Under the pieces are notes generated by a model, which did no database searches, was not told where the DNA came from, and worked only from the letters and a program-made list of their open reading frames with translations. From NCBI GenBank assembly GCA_008931825.1, contig QXVZ01028384.1, positions 1 through 28,706 of the forward strand: a stretch of DNA of 28,706 nucleotides. Direction: 5' to 3'. Both the position numbers and the translations under genes were made by a program. Positions 1 to 8,487 of this stretch are shown piece by piece. This DNA comes from Phallusia fumigata (taxonomy: Eukaryota; Chordata; Ascidiacea; Phlebobranchia; Ascidiidae). The stretch's first letter is position 1. Every line of letters starts with the position of its first letter.

Positions 1-3000
1 TACAATGAGATGGCTGGTAGGATCCTTATGTACTTAAAACAGAAAAAAATATTTTTCTATACAAGCACTTAGAAATGTTATAAACACTACATTTTTTGTA
101 CAAGGTTCTTTCGAATAAAAATATTTTCAAAGTAGCTGTTTTTTGTCCTGTTAATAGACCATACATTTAAACTTATTTCAATGCTGTTTGCAAACACTAT
201 GAAAACAAAGCAACAAGTTTTGAATGAAATTTTGGGGTATATCGGAAGAAAAAAATTTAGGACTTTATGTTGTGTTGTACCAATAAACTAATAAAGAGTA
301 ACTTATTTGTTATGCTATTATTGCTGTTGTTAAATATGTTTATGGCATGTGTAGTAAGTAGTGAATATCAGAACGGTTTATAGATTTTTTGTTTTCGATA
401 CTGATATCAGATCAAAATATGGGCATTGAGCTATTCTTTTGCATGAATTCTAGACTCCCCTAATTATCTTGTGCCCTCAGTCTCATATTACTTAAGGCTC
501 AACAGGTGTTATTACAAACTCCCCATTTTTCTAATTAATTCGACGAATTTTGAACTGTGCTTTGAATAAGCGTGCTAGAGATTTCAGACCAGGCGCAAAG
601 TGAGAAGCAAAATCTTTTAAATGACATTGTTTTGGAATATAATGCTACCATTGGTATATATTTTTATGACTTGTTGTTTAGCTCATATGCATGGCGTTCC
701 GTTTGGCCACAACCCAAGATATCCCCATCAGCCACTCGGTATGAGTTTAGACCAACCAACTATGGACCATGGTATGTAACTGCACTTATATTTCCGTCTT
801 TGAAAACCGAAACTACTTATGAGTAATATGGGTTGGAATGCAACCCATAAAACTGTTTTAACTTCTAGTATGTATACAACCATTTCTGAAAAAGTTAAAC
901 TTTTATCATTTTAGCCTTACCTTGCAATGTTATTCTAATGTTTTTAAAAGGTCATCTGTATTAAAATTTATTATTGTAACTTTTCTATTTTTTGCTTGTG
1001 GCAAATTCTAAACTCTTCATTAGTAATACTGGTTTGAAAAAACAACACATATAACTGCTTTTTTAACCTAAAATTTCAGTTTTGATACAATTATTACTAA
1101 CAGTGTGCCAATGCCTAAACTTGACTTGTTTGTAGGAAATCCAGCACCATGGCAAGTTTCATTATCACTCCCTAACACCCTTCATGACCCTCCCACTATG
1201 GTTGCTTCTACTAATGGGGCAAACACTTCAAAATGGCAAAATCCATACAATGGCAATGACTACAGAGGTAAGGTTGTATTGTATAAAAGCTTCAGGTTAT
1301 TGTAGGGAGAATTTATTGCCATTCTATTCCATATCTTTTACATTGCGAAATTGAAATTAGAACTTGTACAGCAATGGATCCTTTGCGATATGTTTGCCAA
1401 TTTGTTTTCCTTCTGTATCATATATCCACCCTAATATACAGACCACAATGCAAATGAACCTCCGCCACCTGCTATTACTCACACAGCTGGTGGGAACTTG
1501 CAACAACAGGATCCGAAGTGGGAATTTTCCAATGGTATGTATGCACGTAAATTTCATTGGGTTATATATGCGCCGATAAAGATTTAGTATGAAAGCATAA
1601 AGGAACTGACTGGATAAGGTTTGTTGGGTAATCTATATCATGAAATCTCTCAATCTTTGTTGGATATTTTATTTTTTTGAGGTGTAGATAAAAGTATTAG
1701 TCAGGTAAATTTAATGCATTTTGAATCTTTATGTTGGGTAGGTTTCGTTTTCTGCATTTGACCCAAACATATGGTAAAGTACAAAACTTAAAGCTATTGG
1801 TCAATCGCTGGGGTTTGCAACCTCATAGCTCAGTTAAAAAATAACTGTTGTATGCAGTAAGTACAAGTTTTGCAAACAATTTAACAATGACAGTTTAAAA
1901 CTAGTTTGTTGCGATGCTCATCAAAATGTTTGCAGTACAATGTAAAATTTTAGTAGTTTTAAATTGGGCTTTATTTTAAGTCTTATGTTCATAAACATAA
2001 ATATTTTTGTGAAAATTTTTGCATGTAAAACTGTTGAGAAGACTGAATATGAGCCTCGTGGGTTTGTTCAAATCCTTGTAAGGAACTAATGGTCTCAACC
2101 AGTGTTTCTGCATTGTAGCTCCAACCAACTTTTCTAAAGGAGTTACATCCAAAAAAATTGAGAAACATTGGTCTAAACCGGTGATTCTCAAAGTGTGGTC
2201 CGCCATCCCCTAATAGTGGTCTGCGAAAAGATGACCTGTTTTGAGAGCATGTTAGAATGGAATTCTGTTTGGAGGTCCTCGAAAAAAAAATCGAAGATAA
2301 ATTGTTCCTTGGGCTAAAAAAGTTTGAGAAACACTGGTCTATACTAATGGTTGGCATTATTGTGCAGCGTCGAGTGGTATGAGGCGAAACAGCAACGTCA
2401 CCCCACAACAATCAAACATGAATGGCATTGATGAAGTCGACTCCAAACCCACAACTCAACCTCCTGCAACAAAAAAATCGAGAAAAATTAAATTCAAATA
2501 TCAAAACAAATCAACAGTAAGTAAAAGTTCTGAGCAACTGAACTTATTAGATGCTACGGAACATACTTAACTGTAGGAAAATACACTAAAATGCTTTATG
2601 CATCCTTTTTTTCCTAAAGTTGACATTCTTTTCATTGTTTTTTTACCTAAAAGCCATCAAAGAAGTTGCCTTCAACTGAAAGAATATGAATTGGACATAA
2701 TGAATATACACACTAAGAAAAAAAAAATTTATACTGCTACAATATGCTCGCCATGAAAGCCTTCAAAAGGATTTAATCCAAAAGGATTTACTTTGAATTT
2801 TAATCACATGACTAAATTTTTGTTAATGTCTCAGGTGGACGTCAAATACAAATGCGATTTGTGTGAATACTGCACCAATCGAAGTGACCACTACAAACGA
2901 CATGTCATGACGCATTCCGAGGAGAAACCACTAAAATGTGGAACATGTGGGTACGGAACGGGCCGATCTGACCATTTCAGGTACATTTTTATCATGAAAC

Positions 3001-5061
3001 ACCATACAGCTTAATAGTTTGCTTGCTATATGACCTGGTTTGAATGTCAACAATCGAATAGGCTATTAGTGCCTTATAAAGGGCAGCTTTTATTAACCTT
3101 CAGTTACAAATGTGTGGGTTCTAATTAGGGTTGCCAACCGTCCTTTATTTCGAAGGACAATCCTTTTTTCAGCATCTATTTGCCCTTGCCCTTTATTGAG
3201 ATTTGAAATAACACTATTTGTCCTTTATTTAAAAATCGTTTTGACTAGTAGTTAAATTTCTAAACTGCGACTCGAAGGACCAAAACAAGTTTTGGATGTT
3301 ATACAAGGTAGTGATGAGGCCCTTCACAAAATCGAGCCAGAATTTGTTATGAAAGAAATCTATGTGAGAAAACTTGTAACAGTACCACCAATAATTTATG
3401 TCATTATCAGATCGAAATATTGATTGAAAGTGTGTTTTGTGATCTGCCCCGAGGATAAAATGGAATAAACAAACAGTGCTGAAGACCATCTTGGACAGCA
3501 AAACCATCTTTCAAAAATATCTTTTTTAACCAAACATGCAATTTTTAAGGTTTTCTTGTAAGTTTTTGAGAGGTTTCGATGCACTACAAAGTGGGTAGAA
3601 GCTCCCAGGGGGTTTACATGATCGCCTACTTAAGAATTTCTCTTTTAGGCGTCATTTATTGCGGCACGGATTAAACAAAGATGAAATTATGATGCAATGT
3701 GAACTCAATGGGATTAAGACCGTTGCTCCCTCGCAATCTCAATCCCCTCATGTAAGGTAGGTTGAGATTTTGTTGTTTGTTTCCTAGAAAAAAGGAACCA
3801 TCAAACTTTTTAATCCTATTCAAGGTTGTTTTCTTTGTTTTGTTCGTCATTGTTGTTGTCTTTAGATCATTTTTATGGGTCCCCTTCCTGAAAGGGGACA
3901 CATATTGTTTTCACTCTGTTGTTTTTGTTTTTCTCTTTTTTTTCTACCCTGCAGCTTGTCTGTGCACTTTTGGCATGAAATTTATGATGGACTCTGTTTC
4001 GATTGACTTTATAGTCGAAGGGTTACCCCGCTAGCCCCCAAAAGGGTTAAACATTTTCTTGCAATAGTCTATGCACTTTGGCATGAAATGTTTGGCGGAT
4101 TTGGATGAAACTTTTACAGCTGGTAGATATGGTCGTGGAGTTGTGTCAACAGTGTTGTTTAACCCCATATTCCAATGGTTACCCCACTAGCCCCCTAAAA
4201 ATGGGTCAAATTTTTATTTTTTCTGTATTGGGTGAAATTTGGACAGTTTGTATAATTTTTTTCTGAGTTGAAACAATGCACTTGTTGTTTATTTATGGGG
4301 CAATGCAGAACACGAAGCCTGGATTACACAGCACAAGCAGGGTTTTGACAAAAGCCTAAACAGATTTTTTAGTTTAGAAAAACATATGCTGAGATAAATT
4401 AACAAACATGACCTAAATGGGAAATAGAAACGTCAGTACGCAAAAAATATATTTTCCAGAAGACCCTTTATCAATTTCTGCAGTGCCTGGCAGCAACAGT
4501 TCATACATTTTTTGATTTTTCGTTCATAAATGGGTGAAAAACCTGTTGAAAATGTGTGTGTAAAAAGGTTCACCATGTAAAAGTCCCTTTGTGTTGTAAA
4601 GATTGCATCCTCCTCCGAAACCCGTTCCAGAAAATGAGAATTTGACGGCATCATATGAAGCCATGAACATGGGTTCCTCCCTCAGTGACTCAGCAAAAAA
4701 GTTTCGTTGTGACGTATGCGGTTACGCGACGGACCGTAGCAGCCATTATCACCGTCACCTTAAAACTCACTCCGACGACAGACCATACCACTGCGCGAAA
4801 TGTGGGCGCAAATTTAAACTGGAGACGTATCTCAAAAAACACCGCTGCTCGATGCGCCCACTTGCGGACGAGCAGCAACCGGTCGAGAATCCACCAGATG
4901 ACGCTGTTTCGCCCAAGATTCCTCCTGATCCAGGTTTGTTTCCACCTCACCCGATCCCGAACACACCATTGTGTACGGGTTGTGGAATGTGGTTTTCAAG
5001 GTTCGCGGATTTCACGAATCACATCTGTCCTCATTTGGTCACGAATCGCATACTCACATGA
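1..5061 (+). CDS. C2H2 zinc-finger protein, five fingers, 5'-partial
   Basis: Exons: 1-16 (tentative), 682-771, 1136-1267, 1442-1534, 2368-2516, 2835-2980, 3649-3756 and 4602-5061, stop TGA at 5059-5061. All junctions are GT-AG and the phases match (1,1,1,1,0,2,2), giving 397 residues from the window edge. The first half is Pro/Asn/Gln-rich and disordered, then a basic stretch (KKSRKIKFKYQNK) that may be a nuclear localisation signal. Fingers: F1 about 167-187, F2 195-215, F3 281-301, F4 309-327, F5 369-389. F1-F2 and F3-F4 are pairs joined by TGEKP-like linkers (SEEKPLK, SDDRPYH). F1 to F3 carry RSDH/RSSH recognition helices and lack the usual Phe, with a Tyr two residues after the second Cys in F1-F3. 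F4 ends H-x-C, an unusually short spacing. The role is inferred to be sequence-specific DNA binding in the nucleus; the orthologue is not recognised. An ATG at 10 could be the real start, so the gene may be almost complete. Confidence 0.85.
2100..2170. mobile_element. 71-bp hAT-type MITE (first of a tandem pair)
   Basis: The left end CAGTGTTTCT and the reverse complement of the right end, CAATGTTTCT, form a short terminal inverted repeat. It is flanked by 8-bp near-duplicates GTCTCAAC (2092-2099) and GTCTAAAC (2171-2178). The 8-bp target duplication and CAGTG-type ends are typical of hAT transposons. It has no coding capacity and lies in intron 4 of the zinc-finger gene. Confidence 0.55.
2179..2336. 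mobile_element. 158-bp hAT-type MITE (second of a tandem pair)
   Basis: The ends are CGGTGATTCTCAAAG and, read from the right end, CAGTGTTTCTCAAAC, matching the common hAT terminus CAGTGNTTCTCAAAC. The flanking 8-mers are GTCTAAAC (2171-2178) and GTCTATAC (2337-2344), seven of eight identical. The left 8-mer is shared with the neighbouring 71-bp element. It is non-autonomous and ends 31 bp before exon 5 of the zinc-finger gene. Confidence 0.65.
3121..3240. repeat. Probable transposon-derived repeat in intron 6
   Basis: The segment starts GGGTTGCCAACCGTCC and repeats the words CCTTTATT and AAGGACAA several times. From general knowledge this resembles the ends of dispersed DNA-transposon repeats. 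I found no matching right end or target duplication, so the class is not established. The rest of the intron up to 3648 holds nothing I can identify. Confidence 0.3.
3957..4240 (+). repeat. Diverged tandem repeats, units of about 110-156 bp
   Basis: The phrase TGCACTTTGGCATGAAAT occurs near 3963 and 4072, and GGTTACCCCRCTAGCCCCC at 4021-4039 and 4177-4195, with related GGGTTAAAC/GGGTCAAAT text after each. These are diverged tandem copies in the last intron (3757-4601) of the zinc-finger gene. No coding capacity was seen. Confidence 0.5.
4427..4490 (+). repeat. Dispersed retroelement-like fragment, copy 1
   Basis: GAAACGTCAGTACGCAAAAA and the following 45 bases align with a second copy at 12888-12945. 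The match includes GAAACGTC, TACGCAAAAAA and a TTTCCA-AAGACC-like stretch. The second copy is preceded by CCCGAGGAAGACGATCG. Similar strings end several animal retroelements (Penelope-like families), but the class is a guess. Confidence 0.4.
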
Positions 5062-6532
5062 TCGTGATGTGACTTCTGAATGCCCTCATAAAGTTTCACG
5101 CTCCTGCCAGCAAGCCCCTTCGGTTTCACCACAACTTTAAGTTCACATGGTAAAACACTCCAGTAGTGACTCCCAAACTCGACAAACTTACATACCATTC
5201 TACGGTTGTTACAGTCTCCGTATACCACCTTCTCTCCGTAAACTTTAGAATCACAAATAAGCAACGTCATCATCGCTATAATCATTAATTGCTACCAACA
5301 TATTACATGAACCCTCTGAATGACTTTTTGAGGGATTGTTTAACTGATAAATGCCAAGTGTGGTGCGATAGGGACCATTTTTGCAATCTTTTACTTGACT
5401 TGACAAAGAAATGTTGCTTGAATACCACTGAGAAGACCTTTCATAGTTTTGGAACCACTGCATTGCAGTATCTGTACCTTCCTGAAATTTAGGAAAACAG
5501 TTTTTAAATGTATGCCAAATTGATTAAAACAACAGTCCTTAACCATAAACGTACCAAACTTTTACTTATTCTTTGCACCCACGCCAGAAAACGTTTTCTG
5601 CCTATTACTTAAGTGATTAATGTATTTAATACTTTATCTGCCGTACAAAACGCTTTGTATTTCATCTGATCACGTGACCATTCTGCTATCCGATGAGCGC
5701 ACCGACCAGATATACGTCGCGCGATGTTATGATTTCTGTTTTTTCAGTTGCCTTGAATCTTCAATTTTGTTTCTGTACCCGCCTTTGCTACCTCTCAAAG
5801 CCATTTTTGGTGCTTTTACAAAAAAGCCACATTGGTTTTTTGTTCATTTGAAACTCACGTAGACGCCGGTTGTATTCTGCACAAGGCGCTGTAACACCAC
5901 CTGTTTTACTTTCTAAGGCTTTGCTTAGGCTGACATCTTAATTTTCAATAATATTTGTACGTGCATAGGCGCGTGTGTCACAAGCCTTGGTAAATTTCTG
6001 TAACCTTGACGTTTTGTTTGGTACCTTTTACTGTAGCGAAGTCTGTCCCATCTTAAAAGACTGGCATTTAATAGCACATGCATAACAAAACTTTGTTTTT
6101 TGCCTCAACATAGTGTGATGTTTTACAACTACATCAGTATTAACCAACAGTACATGCCAAAAAAACAACTTTAAAGTACCGGATACTTTNACCTTGACGT
6201 TTTGTTTGGTACCTTTTACTGTAGCGAAGTCTGTCCCATCTTAAAAGACTGGCATTTAATAGCACATGCATAACAAAACTTTGTTTTTTGCCTCAACATA
6301 GTGTGATGTTTTACAACTACATCAGTATTAACCAACAGTACATGCCAAAAAAACAACTTTAAAGTACCGGATACTTTTACAGCGAGTATTTTCTTACTTT
6401 CTTTTCATCTCCTCCATTTTTTGCAGTATGTTTCCTATTGTAGTATTTTACATTTTGTAGTTGTTTAGCGAACCTTGGTTGGCAGAAATTTCTTTGATCC
6501 CCAATGCAACACCACGTCCCCACTGTGTCTGC
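5031..6532 (-). CDS. Unrecognised multi-exon gene, 5'-partial
   Basis: Exons on the minus strand: 6398-6532, 5859-5912, 5307-5481 and 5031-5242, stop TGA at 5033-5031. The first three junctions are phase 0. The last intron (5243-5306) is 64 bp with GTAATA/AAG borders and joins in phase 1. The assembled part is about 191 residues, hydrophilic, with no membrane segment. It starts ADTVGTWCCIGDQ, has scattered cysteines (WCC, NFC, DCK, DCNN, MVC, LPC), and ends in a basic stretch (KPKGLAGRSVKLYEG, then HHDHVSM). I recognise no family. The 45-residue exon at 6398-6532 is open throughout with an acceptor and GTAAGA donor, and the last two exons are the most protein-like. The 18-residue exon at 5859-5912 is less certain because three in-frame AGs could serve as its acceptor. 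The intron 5913-6397 contains an assembly duplication. Confidence 0.6.
6003..6377. repeat. Assembly duplicate around N at 6190 (187 bp)
   Basis: 6003-6189 and 6191-6377 are identical direct copies separated by a single N. This is best explained as two overlapping contig ends that were not merged. Confidence 0.9.
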
Positions 6533-6752
6533 CTGACCACCGATTTAAACTTTTTAAAACTTGATCAATTTAGAAGACTTACAGCATGTTCAATGACCTT
6601 TTTAAACAAACATATATTCTTCTTTATTTAACTACAATCGGCACTCAAGATTTTGACAAAAGAAAAAATGAATAAAAGAAAAACTACATTCACACTCCTA
6701 CAAACTCTTGGTAACTTGATAACTCGCGCATTGTTTGCCGAATTTACGATAC

Positions 6753-7131
6753 GTTGTACCACCAGACCTTAGGAACTGCTTTTAATTGTCCGAGTCCACA
6801 TATTGATCATTGTTTCGTACGATTACACTTATATGGACGTAAAACACAGTGGTTCTAAAAGTGCACACATTGGATTCTGTGTCATTTATAATTCCACTCC
6901 ACCTGTAGACATGTCACCTGGAACTGTTATTAAGGGTGTAACAAAAAACTGGTTTGGGCATTAAGACTATCTAACAAATTACAGGGCATCATCATGCAAA
7001 AAATAAATACTTCATGAACCACTGATGTAGTGCAGTCTTACCGCTACACAGCCTTTCAAAGCTTTTCCAAAACAGTTTTGCATCAAAAATTTTTTTAACG
7101 TTTCTGCTGTTACTGCCCTGACTTTTTCGCT
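6753..7131 (-). CDS. Candidate upstream exons of the unrecognised gene
   Basis: Two phase-0 segments precede the firm exons. 7042-7131 encodes 30 residues (SEKVRAVTAETLKKF...) between a TTTGTTTAG acceptor and a GTAAGA donor. 6753-6854 starts NHCVLRPYKCN and ends VPKVWWYN at a GTATCG donor, with its length a multiple of three, but holds one in-frame TGA. That TGA could be removed as part of a 45-bp intron (6776-6820) that keeps the frame. Either could be chance: this strand is purine-rich here and other frames also look plausible. Confidence 0.3.
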
Positions 7132-8487
7132 CTAAACAAATGCGGTACATTTAGATTGTGAAATTTGCACTGTATTGTCACGTCGAAATCGGATGGGTCT
7201 ACCACTGGGGCAATTGGAATTTTTGCGTGGCGTTTTCACTCGGCTCGTTATGACCCAAGATTCAACTGAGTATGTTTTGTTTGTGCTCTTTCTTGCCTTC
7301 TGTCCGTGTTATCTTCAAACGTTTCTTTTCTGTATTGGTACAATAAACTATATAACGCCTAATGAGTTCCCTACGCCACATCTAATCGCATGAAACAATG
7401 GTTTCTCAAAGGGCAATTACCTTTTTCATGCGGCCACATAAGCAACAGTAAGTATTGTGGAGGGCCGATCTGTAAGGCTTAACTCCATTTTGCATTAATG
7501 TGTGGTTTTTCTTTACAAAAAAACAGTGAATAGCATCGTTTTAATAGCAAGTTGGTAAACGTATATGTTATAGGTAAGCAATAAAAGAGTCCGGTTGCCT
7601 TACAAAAAGAGGGCTTTTGTTTCAATTAAATGTGTTTATTTCGTAATTCCAAATTAGGTTAAACGGCCCTGCTGGCCGGGGCAGTCAATACCAAGCTATT
7701 TTTTGTGTGTTCTGGTTCTGAAAGCACGTTTTTTGTTTGAAATTTGTGCCCTTTGTTTGGGGTACAAAACAATAGATTTCACTGACTTCTGACTTTTTGA
7801 GAACACAAAAATGACAGTTAATTTGCACTCATCCTCACAACTTAATTTGCACTCATTAAACGAGATTATATTTTTAAGAGGTGATCTGTAGAAAAACCAC
7901 CAGGAAAGGTTGACAATGTCGGTTCTTTTTTTTTGCCAGCACGGACAAGGGATGAAATAAAATGGAAGAAAGCACAAAGATAAAAGAAAACTCAAAACCA
8001 AGAAAAAATGAGTGTTTTTTTAACTTGTTACATAAAACGGCAAGAAATACCTAAAACCAAACAGAAAAAAGCATTGTCGAACAAAATATGGAGAGCAAAA
8101 GTTTTCTTTGTTATTTTGTATGTAGGCTACGCCCACAACAGTGTCGGCGAGCTCACCAGTTCATGCTGGCACGCGAAACGCTAGCATAGTTGCACCAATC
8201 TTGCTTTGGTTTTTTCACTAAGCGTTTTCATAAACAGCTTACAAGCAGCCACATGATCTGCTCCCAATTTGGCCCCACTGTTCAAAGCCGTAGTTGAATT
8301 GATGTTTATAAAATAGAAAGTTTTAGAGATGTTGTGTTCATTACATTGTCTCTGTCATGTTTTGTCTCAGTTCATAAAAGGGCAAAGCACAATATTGTGC
8401 AACCACTGGGTCATAGCAATATGCCGCCATTAGCTTTGCCACGAAGACCCTAGTTATGTCCTGTTATATGATTTCTATGAGTCGGGT
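7132..8487. other. Intergenic region, no confident gene
   Basis: This lies between the unrecognised minus-strand gene and the 3' end of the TP53I11 homologue. It is AT-rich. From 7396, CAATGGTTTCTCAAAGGGC followed by GCGGCCACATAAGCAAC and GGAGGGCCG resembles one end of a hAT element, but no right end was found. AATAAA occurs near 7341 and 7580 on the plus strand without a gene to assign it to. A CG-rich inverted motif (GGCCCTGCTGGCCGGGGC) sits near 7664-7681. Confidence 0.4.

Noticed and set aside
1989..2411. 140-codon minus-strand frame
   Set aside because: It reads through two hAT MITEs and across exon 5 of the zinc-finger gene; the repeated protein words come from the inverted ends.
3229..3507. 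92-codon minus-strand frame
   Set aside because: It lies inside an intron of the zinc-finger gene, next to repeat-like sequence, with no domain.
4685..5140. 151-codon plus-strand frame
   Set aside because: It is a shadow of the zinc-finger exon in another frame; the 4602-5061 frame contains the zinc fingers.
7132..7340. Several overlapping protein-like frames on the minus strand upstream of 7131
   Set aside because: All three frames look plausible because the strand is purine-rich; the one continuous with 7042-7131 has an in-frame TAG.
7696..8001. 101-codon minus-strand frame
   Set aside because: Its low-complexity, Lys/Phe-rich composition is that expected from AT-rich DNA; no splice-linked exon or domain.
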